29,536 nt of DNA from an uncultured Clostridia bacterium (GCA_947584825.1 CANPWR010000004.1:1-29536); one strand, 5' to 3'; positions 13,869-22,977 are shown, numbered from the stretch's first letter. The notes: generated by a model not told the origin, from the letters alone. A program made the numbers and translations.

Positions 13869-14817
13869 AGTATTAGGCATTGATACAAGCAATTATACAA
13901 CCTCAGTGTCGTTAATAGACATTGATGAAATGACTGTATACCAGTCGAAAATGTTGCTTCCTGTAAAAAGCGGAGAAGTTGGAATTAGACAATCTGACGC
14001 AGTATTTCATCACACAAAACAACTTCCTGTTGTTATATCAGAATTATTGAAAAAAGTAAGTATTAACTGCTGTAATATAAAGGCTGTTGGCGTATCAAAA
14101 AGTCCACGATTGGTTAAGGACTCATATATGCCATGCTTTTTGGTCGGTGAAAGCTTTGCTGAGAGCTATACAGAACTTTGCGGAATTGATTTATATAAAA
14201 CATCGCATCAGACAGGACATATTCTTTCTGCATTGTTCTCTGCAAACAGATTGGATTTAATAAAAAACAGAGAAAGCTTTATAGCTTTTCATATAAGCGG
14301 AGGAACAACCGATTGTTTATTGTGCAAACCTTCTGAGAAAGATGTTTTAACTATCTCGCAGATTGGCACATCACTTGATTTAAAAGCAGGACAAGCAATT
14401 GACAGAATAGGAGTTAAGCTTGGTCTTGATTTTCCTTGCGGATTTGAACTTGAACAAATAGCTAAGCTAAGTAAAAAAACTTATAAGACAAGACCTGCTA
14501 TTAAAGGTAACAACTGCTGTCTTTCGGGTTTACAAAACTTATGTGAGAAAATGCTTTCGGAGGGTGTGCAGCATTGTGACGTAGCAAATTATTGTATTAC
14601 TTACATAAGCGATACGATTATTGAGATGTCAAAAAAGGCTAGAGAAAAATATGTAAACGCTCCGATAATATTTGCAGGCGGAGTGATGTCTGATAAAATT
14701 ATAAAGAAAGCGATTTCAGCTAAGCTCAGCGATGTATATTTTGCTGAACCTGAATTTTCTTGTGATAACGCAGTCGGAACAGCATTATTTGCGGCTATAA
14801 AGAAGGAATTGATATAA
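13861..14817 (+). CDS. TsaD/Kae1-like paralogue (annotated as O-sialoglycoprotein endopeptidase-like)
   Basis: A 318-residue ASKHA-fold protein of the Kae1/TsaD/Gcp superfamily, but not the canonical TsaD that makes t6A in tRNA. The N-terminal GIDTSNYTTSVSL replaces the usual G-ETSCDETA. TsaD's HHxEGH becomes SHQTGH, which keeps an HxxxH pair. The sugar/phosphate loop reads HISGGTTDC instead of SGGHT. The C-terminal CDNAVGTALF keeps the metal-binding Asp. Canonical TsaD should be elsewhere in the genome. It sits between nusB and xseA, where Bacillus has folD, and its TAA overlaps the xseA start (TAATG). An in-frame ATG 18 bases upstream (13843) is possible. The function is unknown to me. Confidence 0.82.
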   Translation: MLKVLGIDTSNYTTSVSLIDIDEMTVYQSKMLLPVKSGEVGIRQSDAVFHHTKQLPVVISELLKKVSINCCNIKAVGVSKSPRLVKDSYMPCFLVGESFAESYTELCGIDLYKTSHQTGHILSALFSANRLDLIKNRESFIAFHISGGTTDCLLCKPSEKDVLTISQIGTSLDLKAGQAIDRIGVKLGLDFPCGFELEQIAKLSKKTYKTRPAIKGNNCCLSGLQNLCEKMLSEGVQHCDVANYCITYISDTIIEMSKKAREKYVNAPIIFAGGVMSDKIIKKAISAKLSDVYFAEPEFSCDNAVGTALFAAIKKELI

Positions 14818-16013
14818 TGAGTGTTATTTTAACTGTTTCCCAGATAAACAGATATATGGCAAGTAAAATTCGTGGTGACACAAAGCTTAAGGATGTAGCT
14901 GTCAAGGGAGAGATCTCAAATCTCAATACTAGCTATTCATCGGGACACTTTTATTTTACTTTAAAAGATGAGAACAGTTCTCTAAAAGCCATTATGTTTT
15001 CAAGCGCGACAAAGAACCTTAGAGTTGAACTCAAAAACGGTCTCAATGTTATGGCACTTGGAAATATAGACTGTTACGAGCGAGATGGAGTATACCAAAT
15101 AATTGTAACTGATATTCAACCAATTGGCGTCGGTGCTGTCAAGGAATCTCTTGACAAGCTGAAAATAAGATTAAAGGATAAGGGCTATTTTAACAGCGAT
15201 ATAAAAAAGGAAATTCCTTATGCTCCCAAAACTATCGGTGTTGTAACATCAATAACAGGAGCAGCGTTGCAGGATATACTTAATATACTGAAAAGACGCT
15301 ATCCCATTTGCAGAGTTTTAGTTTTTCCCACACTGGTACAGGGAATTGATGCTAAGGATAATATTGCAGACGCACTTATGCTGGCGGATTCTATGAACCT
15401 TAACACTATTATTCTTGCACGTGGAGGAGGTTCGGCTGAGGACTTGTCTGTGTTTAATGAAGAAAAGGTAGCAGATGCAATTTTCAATATTAAAACGCCG
15501 ATAATTTCCGCTGTCGGACATGAAACAGACATAACTATTGCAGATCTGGTTGCGGATCTGCGTGCGCCTACACCATCAGCTGCGGCAGAGCTGGCGTCAC
15601 CGGATATTTCTGTTTTTTATTCGACAATAGATTCCTTAAAGCAGAGAATGAGAAAAACAGTTGAAAACAAGATTTCAGATTGCGGAGTTTTATCAAAATC
15701 GGCATATGAAAGGTTTAATGCTGCTTCACCTGAAAGGCGTCTTGAAATTGGAGAGGTTAAGCTTAATAACTCCGCACAGCGTCTTAGGACATCTATATAT
15801 AATATATTGAATAAGTACAGCGACAGATTGGCAGCTTCTGCATCACTGCTTGATTCTTACAGTCCGCTGAAGGTTTTAAGCAGAGGTTATTCTCTTACAC
15901 TAAGTGGTGAGAGGGTGATTACCAAAGCTGATGAAGTTTCAGTGGGAGACACTGTTGAAATCAGGTTTTCAGATTCTTCAATCAACGCTGAGGTAAAGAA
16001 TATTAATCATTAG
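14817..16013 (+). CDS. xseA: Exodeoxyribonuclease VII large subunit
   Basis: A 398-residue catalytic subunit of exonuclease VII, which degrades single-stranded DNA in both directions. An OB-fold lies at about residues 1-100 (VKGEISNLNTSYSSGHFYF), followed by the nuclease domain with ILARGGGSAEDLSVFNEE, ISAVGHETDITIADLVADLR and RAPTPSAAAELA, then coiled-coil and the C-terminal VLSRGYSLT. It is somewhat shorter than the 440-450 of many relatives, mostly in the coiled-coil region. The start overlaps the stop of the upstream gene by one base; GAAGGA is the likely Shine-Dalgarno. Confidence 0.96.
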   Translation: MSVILTVSQINRYMASKIRGDTKLKDVAVKGEISNLNTSYSSGHFYFTLKDENSSLKAIMFSSATKNLRVELKNGLNVMALGNIDCYERDGVYQIIVTDIQPIGVGAVKESLDKLKIRLKDKGYFNSDIKKEIPYAPKTIGVVTSITGAALQDILNILKRRYPICRVLVFPTLVQGIDAKDNIADALMLADSMNLNTIILARGGGSAEDLSVFNEEKVADAIFNIKTPIISAVGHETDITIADLVADLRAPTPSAAAELASPDISVFYSTIDSLKQRMRKTVENKISDCGVLSKSAYERFNAASPERRLEIGEVKLNNSAQRLRTSIYNILNKYSDRLAASASLLDSYSPLKVLSRGYSLTLSGERVITKADEVSVGDTVEIRFSDSSINAEVKNINH

Positions 16014-16025
16014 GAGTTGTTATAA

Positions 16026-16211
16026 ATGACATTTGAAGAGACATTGGATAAGCTCAATAAAATTGTTTCCGAGCTTGAATCGGGTAATCTTACATTGGAA
16101 GAATCGCTTGATAAGTTTAAAGAGGGAATTGCACTTTCAGGAGATTGCAAAAAAAAGCTCGAAGAAGCAAAGCTCATTGTTGAGACTGTTGATGAAAAAA
16201 ATACGGATTAG
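16026..16211 (+). CDS. xseB: Exodeoxyribonuclease VII small subunit
   Basis: A 61-residue two-helix protein with the family motif LNKIVSELESGNLTLEESLDKFKEGI. Several small subunits wrap the coiled-coil of XseA. It follows xseA by 12 bases with TAGGAG as Shine-Dalgarno. Its stop codon (16209-16211) overlaps the Shine-Dalgarno of the ispA split ribosome site. Confidence 0.95.
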   Translation: MTFEETLDKLNKIVSELESGNLTLEESLDKFKEGIALSGDCKKKLEEAKLIVETVDEKNTD

Positions 16212-16247
16212 GAGGCTTGCTCTTTAAAGAGCAAATTTACAAATATG
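16208..16247 (+). promoter_or_regulatory. Split ribosome-binding site with hairpin, ispA
   Basis: GGAGG (16211-16215, overlapping the xseB stop) is 29 nt from the ispA ATG at 16245. The gap contains a perfect 18-base palindrome, TTGCTCTTTAAAGAGCAA (16217-16234): a 7-bp stem with loop TTAA. Folding leaves an effective spacing of 11 nt. It matches the scfB element in Shine-Dalgarno, the following C, the TGCTC/GAGCA stem and the TTTAA loop region, with one compensated base-pair swap. Read from the TTG it is out of frame with ispA, so it is not coding. Confidence 0.7.
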
Positions 16248-17141
16248 CAGGAGATTTATACAAAACAGATTCAGAATTATCAGGAAAGGATAAAAAGCAC
16301 CCTTCATAGCTTTACAAAACAAAAGGAGTTTTATAAAAAGGAAGTTATGCAGGCAATGGAGTATTCCATTCTGAGTCAAGGCAAGAGAATAAGACCTATT
16401 TTAGCAATTGAATTCTGCAAGATGTGCGGCGGAGATTATGAGAGCTTTTATGAGATTGTCTGCTGCATAGAACTTATTCACTGTTTTTCTCTTATACATG
16501 ATGATCTGCCATGTATGGATGATGATGATTTTCGTCGGGGAATGCCGTCCTGCCATAAAAAATTCGGAGAAGCTGAGGCTCTTTTAGCAGGAGACGCTTT
16601 AAGTACACTTCCTTATGAGATAATTACAAAAGAATGTAATGCAGGAAAATTATCTGCAGAAACTGCTGTAAAGTTGATTGGTGAAATATCAAACGCTTCA
16701 GGAATAAACGGAATGATAGGCGGACAGGCGTTCGATATGTATTCCGTAAAGATGAAACACTTTGATGTTCATAATCTAAATTTACTGCACGAGTTAAAAA
16801 CATGCAAACTGATAGAGGCTTCCTGTGCAATGGGATGTATATTAGCTAACGCTGATGATGAGAAAACGGAGGATGCAAAAGCTTTTGGAAAAAGACTTGG
16901 CTATGCTTTTCAGATAGTTGATGATATATTAGACGTTGAGGGGAGCTTTGACGATTTAGGCAAGCCTATTGGAAGCGATAAGGAAAAAGGAAAGATAACC
17001 TATGTTACTCTAGTGGGGCTTGAAAAAGCAAAGGAAGCTGCACGTCATCAGACTTTAGAAGCATTGAAAATTCTTGAGAAGTTTGATAATAATGAGCTTA
17101 TTGCCGATTTGACTATGGATCTTTTGAACAGAAAGAAATAA
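16245..17141 (+). CDS. ispA: Polyprenyl synthetase (farnesyl/geranyl diphosphate synthase)
   Basis: A 298-residue trans-prenyltransferase of the FPP/GGPP synthase family. The first aspartate-rich motif is HDDLPCMDDDDFRRG (DDxxxxD form, typical of bacterial FPP synthase) and the second is QIVDDILDVEG. QGKRIRP near residue 46-52 binds substrate. It condenses isopentenyl diphosphate with DMAPP/GPP; product length is inferred from family and from its place between xseB and dxs as in Bacillus. Translation may be governed by the hairpin in its ribosome site. Confidence 0.95.
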   Translation: MQEIYTKQIQNYQERIKSTLHSFTKQKEFYKKEVMQAMEYSILSQGKRIRPILAIEFCKMCGGDYESFYEIVCCIELIHCFSLIHDDLPCMDDDDFRRGMPSCHKKFGEAEALLAGDALSTLPYEIITKECNAGKLSAETAVKLIGEISNASGINGMIGGQAFDMYSVKMKHFDVHNLNLLHELKTCKLIEASCAMGCILANADDEKTEDAKAFGKRLGYAFQIVDDILDVEGSFDDLGKPIGSDKEKGKITYVTLVGLEKAKEAARHQTLEALKILEKFDNNELIADLTMDLLNRKK

Positions 17142-17217
17142 ATTTATATTTAAGATTATTGTAGTAGCAAAATGTAGTTATTGGGATAAATTTATGAGGA
17201 AAAGAATGGAGACAAAT

Positions 17218-19062
17218 ATGACAAAGGGATATGAGGAAGAATTTAATAAATTGAAACTTCCTGACGACCTAAAAAAGCTCAGTTATGAGCAGTGTACAAG
17301 ATTATGCAAAGAGATTCGCAGCACGCTTATTAAAACCGTATCAAAAAACGGCGGTCATTTATCGTCTAATTTGGGAGTAGTTGAACTGTCTCTGGCACTG
17401 CATAGAGTTTTTTCTTCGCCAAAGGACAAGCTCATTTGGGACGTAGGTCATCAATCTTATACACATAAAATCTTAACTGGTCGGCTGAAGGACTTTTCTA
17501 CATTAAGAAAAGAAAACGGCTTGTCAGGCTTTTGCAAGCCAAGCGAGTCTGAGCATGATGCCTTTGTAAGCGGACACAGCTCTAATTCCGTATCAGCCGC
17601 TTTAGGAATTGCATCTGCTATGAAACTGAACGGTGATGATCATCATGCAGTTGCTATAATTGGAGACGGTGCTGCTACCGGCGGACTTTCTTTTGAAGGA
17701 CTTAACAATGCAGGAAAAAGCAACACTAATTTGATTGTCGTTTTGAATTACAATGAGATGTCGATTTCTAAAAATGTGGGTGCAATTGCAAAATATTTGT
17801 CAAATTTCAGGACTAAAGAATCATATAAGAAAACGAAAACTATTGTTGAGCGTGCACTTGACAGAATTCCTGTTGTAGGCCAGCCGATAAAGAACACGCT
17901 AAAATTTTCAAAAGATACAATAAAAAACTCTATTTTCAGAACAACTCTTTTTGAAGATTTGGGATTTGAGTTTGTAGGACCGGTCGATGGTCATGATCTT
18001 GAAGAACTTGAGGACGCACTTAATAAGGCAAAAATGATGAAAAAACCTGTTGTTGTTCAGGTCAACACAATAAAGGGAAAAGGCTATGCACCAGCTGAGG
18101 AAAATCCCGGAGAATTTCATGGAGTAAGCTCTTTTGAACTTGAAACGGGTAATCCTGATGTGAGCAAATGTGACAGCTATTCAAGTGTTTTCGGATGTGA
18201 ACTTTCACGGCTTGCTGATGAAGATGAAAGAATATGTGCAATAACAGCGGCAATGAAATACGGAACCGGTCTTGACAAGTTTGCAAAATCACACAAAGAC
18301 AGGTTTTTTGATGTCGGCATAGCTGAGGGACACGCATTAACATTTGCAGGCGGTCTTGCGTCAATGGGAAAACTTCCTGTATTTGCCGTATATTCGTCTT
18401 TTTTACAGAGAGGATACGATCAGTTGATACACGATCTGTCAATCCCGAACCTGCACGTTTTGATAGGTATTGACAGGGCAGGAATTGTCGGTGAAGACGG
18501 CATTACTCATCAGGGGATATTTGATGTTCCTTTTTTGTCAACTATACCTAATGTTACTATTTATTCTCCAAGTAATTATGATGAACTAAGAGCGTGTATC
18601 TCAAAGGGGCTTTACGATGATTCGGGGATCGTGGCTGTTCGGTACCCAAGAAGTTCTGATAATGAATGCAGTTTAAAAAAGGATTACATATCGACCAACT
18701 ATGAGCTTTATGAAAACGGCTCGGATATTCTCGTTATAACCTACGGCAGACTTTTCAAACAAGTTTCATACGCATATGAAATGCTGAAAAACGATAATAA
18801 AGTTATTGATGTTTTGAAGTTAATTAATTTAAACTGTATAGATGATATTATGATTGAAAAAATAATGTCATATAAAAAAGTTTTCTTTTTTGAAGAATGT
18901 TATTATAACGGTTCAGTTTCTCAAAGGCTGAAAAACAAAATAAGCAATTTATGTACAACAGCGATTAATGATTTTGTACCGCAGGCAACGGTTGGTTCTT
19001 CTCTTGAGCATCTGGGTTTATCGGGTAATATGATTTATAAAAAGCTGAGTTCGGAGATTTAA
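17218..19062 (+). CDS. dxs: 1-deoxy-D-xylulose-5-phosphate synthase
   Basis: Thiamine-diphosphate enzyme that joins pyruvate and glyceraldehyde-3-phosphate, the first step of the MEP isoprenoid pathway; its products feed IspA upstream. 614 residues from this start. Marks: HLSSNLGVVELSLALH, VWDVGHQSYTHKILTGR-like (IWDVGHQ), the ThDP site GDGAATGGLSFEGLNNAG, then FFDVGIAEGHALTFAGGLA and AGIVGEDGITHQGIFD in the second half. Three in-frame ATGs are possible (17194, 17206, 17218); 17206 (GAGGA) and 17218 (GGAGA) both have a site five bases upstream, so the start is uncertain. Its stop overlaps tlyA (TAATG). Confidence 0.95.
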   Translation: MTKGYEEEFNKLKLPDDLKKLSYEQCTRLCKEIRSTLIKTVSKNGGHLSSNLGVVELSLALHRVFSSPKDKLIWDVGHQSYTHKILTGRLKDFSTLRKENGLSGFCKPSESEHDAFVSGHSSNSVSAALGIASAMKLNGDDHHAVAIIGDGAATGGLSFEGLNNAGKSNTNLIVVLNYNEMSISKNVGAIAKYLSNFRTKESYKKTKTIVERALDRIPVVGQPIKNTLKFSKDTIKNSIFRTTLFEDLGFEFVGPVDGHDLEELEDALNKAKMMKKPVVVQVNTIKGKGYAPAEENPGEFHGVSSFELETGNPDVSKCDSYSSVFGCELSRLADEDERICAITAAMKYGTGLDKFAKSHKDRFFDVGIAEGHALTFAGGLASMGKLPVFAVYSSFLQRGYDQLIHDLSIPNLHVLIGIDRAGIVGEDGITHQGIFDVPFLSTIPNVTIYSPSNYDELRACISKGLYDDSGIVAVRYPRSSDNECSLKKDYISTNYELYENGSDILVITYGRLFKQVSYAYEMLKNDNKVIDVLKLINLNCIDDIMIEKIMSYKKVFFFEECYYNGSVSQRLKNKISNLCTTAINDFVPQATVGSSLEHLGLSGNMIYKKLSSEI

Positions 19063-19862
19063 TGATGAGCGAAAGACTTGATGTTGAATTAGTAAGAAGA
19101 TATCTTGCCGATACACGTTCTAAGGCGCAGGGTATGATAAAAGGCTCTGCTGTGAGCGTCAATAATAAGATTATAACAAAGCCGGCTTTTAATGTTGAGG
19201 TAACTGATAATATTAAGGTTGTCGGCGATACTCTTAAATATGTCGGAAAAGGCGGTATAAAGCTTGAAAAGGCAATATCAGAATTTAATATAGATTTAAA
19301 GGGTAAGGTATGCGTTGATTTCGGTGCATCAACAGGAGGTTTTACCGATTGTATGCTTCAACATGGAGCTTACTTTATTTACGCAGTTGATGTTGGTAAA
19401 AATCAGCTTGATAACAGTTTGATTGGAAATCCGAAGATTGAAAATATAGAAAATACAAATATTAAAGATGTAACAAGGTCTATATTTCAAAAGGATATTG
19501 ATTTTTGTACAGTTGATATTTCATTTATATCATTGTCTTTTGCCATTCCTGTGGTGTATAATGTACTGACTGATGACGGAGAGGCTGTTTTGCTTATTAA
19601 ACCTCAGTTTGAGGCAGGCAAGAAAAACCTTTCAAAAAGGGGAGTAGTTAAAGACAAAAAAATTCATATCAAGGTACTTGAGAATATATTGGATATAATT
19701 GATAATACAGGATTTAGTATTATTAACCTCACTTTTTCTCCTATCAAGGGAGGTAACGGCAATATTGAATATCTTATTTACATTAAAAAAAGTGAAAAAC
19801 AAATTCCGTTTAACCAGGATATAAAAGCCACAGTTGATAGGGGATTTGAATATCTGAAATAA
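19062..19862 (+). CDS. tlyA: TlyA family RNA methyltransferase/hemolysin-like
   Basis: A 266-residue protein with an N-terminal S4 RNA-binding domain (about residues 3-60, LDVELVRRYLADTRSKAQGM) and an FtsJ-like SAM methyltransferase domain (VCVDFGASTGGFTDCMLQ, AVDVGKNQL, DISFISL). TlyA of mycobacteria methylates 16S and 23S rRNA 2'-O; the Bacillus homologue YqxC lies in the same place before argR. The start overlaps the dxs stop by one base, with CGGAG upstream; a second ATG follows directly. The target RNA in this organism is not shown. Confidence 0.93.
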   Translation: MMSERLDVELVRRYLADTRSKAQGMIKGSAVSVNNKIITKPAFNVEVTDNIKVVGDTLKYVGKGGIKLEKAISEFNIDLKGKVCVDFGASTGGFTDCMLQHGAYFIYAVDVGKNQLDNSLIGNPKIENIENTNIKDVTRSIFQKDIDFCTVDISFISLSFAIPVVYNVLTDDGEAVLLIKPQFEAGKKNLSKRGVVKDKKIHIKVLENILDIIDNTGFSIINLTFSPIKGGNGNIEYLIYIKKSEKQIPFNQDIKATVDRGFEYLK

Positions 19863-19879
19863 CTAAGGAGGGAAATCTG

Positions 19880-20767
19880 TTGAATATTTATATACTTCCT
19901 AATTTACAGAAGGACAACAGCGGGTTCTATGTGAGAGAGGCTGTAAAAATTCTCAAAGAAAATAATGCAGAGCTTTCTATGTCGGAAAAATATCTGACAG
20001 ATTTTTCTGATTTAAATATTATTGAATTTTCAGATGAAGAAAAGCTTGTATCAAACTGCGATATAATTTTAGCTGTTGGAGGCGACGGAACTATATTAAA
20101 AGCTTCATTGGCTGCTTCAAAGTATGATAAGCCGATACTCGGTCTAAACTGCGGACGGCTTGGTTTTATGTGTACTCTTGAACATAACGAGCTTGATTTA
20201 CTGAATAATCTTTGCAAAAATAATTTTGACGTTCAGAAAAGAATAATGCTAGATGGAGAGGTAATTAAACAAGACGGAAGTAAAAAGAGTTTCACTGCAC
20301 TTAACGATATTGTGGTATCGAAGCCTCCTCATAGTAAAATATCTGATTTTGAAGTGTCAAAGTCGGGCAAGGTTGTAACGTCAATAAGAGCAGACGGTTT
20401 GATTTTTTCTACGCCGACGGGAGCCACTGCATATTCTCTTTCAGCAGGAGGACCAATCATTGAACCGGATATGGAATGTATTGAGTTTACTCCTATTTGT
20501 CCTCATTCGCTCCTTTCAAGGACAATGATATTTTCAAAAACTTCAAAGCTTTCGGTCAAGTTTTTTACAAATTCAAATGAATGTTTTGGATTATCGGTTG
20601 ACGGAGTTACTAACGACGATATATCTTCAAAGGACATTTTAAAGATTTCTGCATCAGATAAGTATATAAAGCTAATTGATATTAAAGGCGGAAGCTTTTT
20701 TGACGCGGTTAATTCAAAGCTTATGCGCCCTTTGAAGGCTGTTATGGAGGATAGTGACAATGTCTAA
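19880..20767 (+). CDS. nadK: NAD kinase
   Basis: A 295-residue ATP-NAD kinase that makes NADP. The GGDG motif is at about residues 67-70 (AVGGDGTILKAS), followed by LNCGRLGF and the NAD-binding PTGATAYSLSAGGPII. The start is TTG, with AAGGAGGG 6-7 bases upstream. NADPH is used by the MEP pathway, whose first enzyme dxs is in the same block. It overlaps argR by 8 bases (ATGTCTAA), the same overlap form as nusB with its follower. Confidence 0.96.
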   Translation: MNIYILPNLQKDNSGFYVREAVKILKENNAELSMSEKYLTDFSDLNIIEFSDEEKLVSNCDIILAVGGDGTILKASLAASKYDKPILGLNCGRLGFMCTLEHNELDLLNNLCKNNFDVQKRIMLDGEVIKQDGSKKSFTALNDIVVSKPPHSKISDFEVSKSGKVVTSIRADGLIFSTPTGATAYSLSAGGPIIEPDMECIEFTPICPHSLLSRTMIFSKTSKLSVKFFTNSNECFGLSVDGVTNDDISSKDILKISASDKYIKLIDIKGGSFFDAVNSKLMRPLKAVMEDSDNV

Positions 20768-21221
20768 GGAAAAGAGACAACGGGAAATATTAAATATTAT
20801 TACAAAAAGCAGTATATCTACTCAGCAGGAGCTTCAGGACAGGCTGAAGGAAAAAGGTTATAATACTACTCAGGCAACTATTTCACGAGATATAAAAGAG
20901 CTTTCTCTTATAAAAACCGTAACTGACAGCGGTATTTATAAATACGATGTACCGAGCAGTATCAAAGATAGGGGAAAAAGCCCCAAAGAAATTTTGAAAA
21001 GTATTTTTCAAGAGGCTGTTGTATCGGTTAATTTTGCAATGAATATTGTGGTTATTAAGTGTTATACCGGAATGGCTCAAGCTGTTTGTGCAAAACTTGA
21101 CAACGCATATTTTGAGTCAATTGTCGGTACAATTGCCGGCGATGACACTGTTTTTGCAGTACTTAAAAGCGAGGCTTTTGCAATTGAGTTTGTAGGTATG
21201 TTAAACAGCTTTCTTATATGA
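20760..21221 (+). CDS. argR: Arginine repressor ArgR/AhrC
   Basis: A 153-residue arginine-responsive regulator. The N-terminal winged helix (residues 1-70) includes ISTQQELQDRLKEKGYNTTQATISRDIKEL; the C-terminal oligomer and arginine-binding domain includes the NFAMNIVVIKCYTG region and GTIAGDDTVFAV, with GDD contacting arginine in the family. I use ATG 20760 over the GTG at 20754 because GGAGG at 20746-20750 is 9 bases away. The position just before recN is the same as ahrC in Bacillus. No arginine genes are in the window. Confidence 0.96.
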   Translation: MSKEKRQREILNIITKSSISTQQELQDRLKEKGYNTTQATISRDIKELSLIKTVTDSGIYKYDVPSSIKDRGKSPKEILKSIFQEAVVSVNFAMNIVVIKCYTGMAQAVCAKLDNAYFESIVGTIAGDDTVFAVLKSEAFAIEFVGMLNSFLI

Positions 21222-21271
21222 GTTACATATAGATATTTTTTCTATCCTAATGAAAGGAAGATGTAATTTAA

Positions 21272-22933
21272 ATGCTCTCGGAATTATATATTGAAAATCT
21301 GGCTGTTATAGAAAAATCGGTAATTACATTTGGTGATAAGCTTAATGTATTCACCGGCGAAACCGGAGCCGGTAAATCAATTTTAATAAATGGAATAAAC
21401 GCAATTCTTGGTCAGAGGGTTTCAAAAGATATTGTCAGGACAGGCGAGAAAAAGGCAATAATTTCTGCGGTATTCAGCAACATATCCGATGAAGTATCGA
21501 AAATTCTTTTTGACAATGGAATCGACAGTGACGGTGAGCTTATCATTTCCAGGGAAATATCAGCCGACGGCGGAAGTTCCGCACGAATAAATTCACGTCC
21601 GGTTAATCTTTCTTTGCTAAGAGAAATAGGTGAGCTTTTAGTCAATGTTCATGGTCAGCATGACAGTCAGATCCTTTTGTCAGCTCAAAAGCATATAGAA
21701 ATACTTGATTCTTTCGGCAATCTGGAAAGCGTACTTGAGGATTATCAGAGATCCTTTAGAAGCCTTCAGACGGTAGCAAAACAGATAAAGCAGGCATCTT
21801 TAAGTCAGCAAAATAAAATTGATAGAATAGAAAGTTTAAGAGAAATCGTTAAAGAAATATCTTCTCTTGATTTAAAAGAAAACGAAGATCAAGAAGTTGA
21901 ATCGGAATTTTTACTTTCTAATAACTCTGTTGAGGTAAAGTCAGCAGTAAACGAGGTTATAAACATTATTGAAAATGATGATGGTATAAGCAATGAACTA
22001 TTCAACGCATCAAATGTCTTAGAGAATTATTCGGACGTTTTTTCTGATATAGAACCTTTAATTGACAGATTGAAATCTGCTAAAATTGAAATAGATGATA
22101 TATCAGGTGAACTGAATCACCTGACATCTTTGCTTGACGTCGATCCTGAAAGATTTGCATACATTTCTGCGAGAAACGACAGTATTATAAGGATAAAGAA
22201 AAAATACGGTCCTGAGCTTTCTGATGTACTGAAAAGGCTTGACGAATCCGTCAGTGAGCTTGAGAATTTAACAGGTGATGAAAACAATATTGAAACACTA
22301 AAAGCTAAAAGGGAAGAACTTCTTGAAGAAACATCTAAAAAAGCGGTAATTCTGTCTAATAAGCGTGAACAGGCAGGTAAGAGATTTATAAAAGAAGTTA
22401 CCGATGAGCTTGAATTTCTCAATATGCCTAATGTTAAGCTGGAAGTTTCAAACACAAAGGGTAAGTTGACTATTCACGGGATGGATAATATTGAATTTCT
22501 GATTTCTGCGAACTTAGGTGAGGAAGCAAAACCGATAGCTAAAATAGCATCAGGAGGTGAGCTGTCACGAATTATGCTTGCGTTGAAAAGTGTAATTGCA
22601 GAGAAGGACAATACACCTACAATGATTTTTGATGAGATTGATACAGGTGTCAGCGGACGCGCAGCTCAGAAGATAGGAATAAAACTTCATGAGATCTCTA
22701 GAAACAGACAGGTTATATGCGTTACGCATTTAGCACAGATAGCTGTTTCGGGAGATACTCATATGCTTATTGAAAAAACAGTGGAAAACGGAAAAACTAA
22801 GACCTCAGTTTGTGAATTATCTTCACTTGAAGACAGAAAGAGGGAGATAGCAAGAATTATAAGCGGCGACAATACCTCAGAAAAGACCCTAGCAAGTGCT
22901 GAGGAAATGCTAAAGAGCATCAGTCATACATAA
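21272..22933 (+). CDS. recN: DNA repair protein RecN
   Basis: A 553-residue SMC-like ATPase for double-strand break repair. Walker A is GETGAGKS at residues 29-36; two coiled-coil arms lie at about 150-370; the ABC signature is ASGGELSRIMLALK and Walker B is PTMIFDEIDTGVSG. Length is normal for the family (550-575). AAAGGAAG is upstream of the ATG. It closes the asp23-recN block and is followed at once by a strong terminator. In Bacillus and many Clostridia spoIVB and spo0A follow recN; here they do not. Confidence 0.97.
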   Translation: MLSELYIENLAVIEKSVITFGDKLNVFTGETGAGKSILINGINAILGQRVSKDIVRTGEKKAIISAVFSNISDEVSKILFDNGIDSDGELIISREISADGGSSARINSRPVNLSLLREIGELLVNVHGQHDSQILLSAQKHIEILDSFGNLESVLEDYQRSFRSLQTVAKQIKQASLSQQNKIDRIESLREIVKEISSLDLKENEDQEVESEFLLSNNSVEVKSAVNEVINIIENDDGISNELFNASNVLENYSDVFSDIEPLIDRLKSAKIEIDDISGELNHLTSLLDVDPERFAYISARNDSIIRIKKKYGPELSDVLKRLDESVSELENLTGDENNIETLKAKREELLEETSKKAVILSNKREQAGKRFIKEVTDELEFLNMPNVKLEVSNTKGKLTIHGMDNIEFLISANLGEEAKPIAKIASGGELSRIMLALKSVIAEKDNTPTMIFDEIDTGVSGRAAQKIGIKLHEISRNRQVICVTHLAQIAVSGDTHMLIEKTVENGKTKTSVCELSSLEDRKREIARIISGDNTSEKTLASAEEMLKSISHT

Positions 22934-22938
22934 TTATA

Positions 22939-22969
22939 AATCGGTAAGCTTTTGGCTTGCCGATTTTTT
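22939..22969 (+). terminator. Intrinsic terminator after recN
   Basis: AATCGGTAAGC (22939-22949), loop TTTTG, GCTTGCCGATT (22955-22965), T-run to 22969. Eleven pairs with one T-G wobble, six bases after the recN stop. Confidence 0.94.
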
Positions 22970-22977
22970 CGCTGTAT

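Noticed and set aside
16217..16309. Small frame starting at the TTG inside the ispA hairpin, beginning LFKEQ like the LFNEH frame at scfB
   Set aside because: It is out of frame with ispA, ends after about 30 codons and its TTG is one base from the Shine-Dalgarno; the likeness comes from the shared RNA stem.
17142..17193. Promoter between ispA and dxs
   Set aside because: TTGTAG is present but nothing like TATAAT at 16-18 bp.
21222..21271. ArgR operator or promoter before recN
   Set aside because: No ARG-box-like palindrome and no -35/-10 pair in the 50-base gap; only a short ATAGA/TCTAT pairing.
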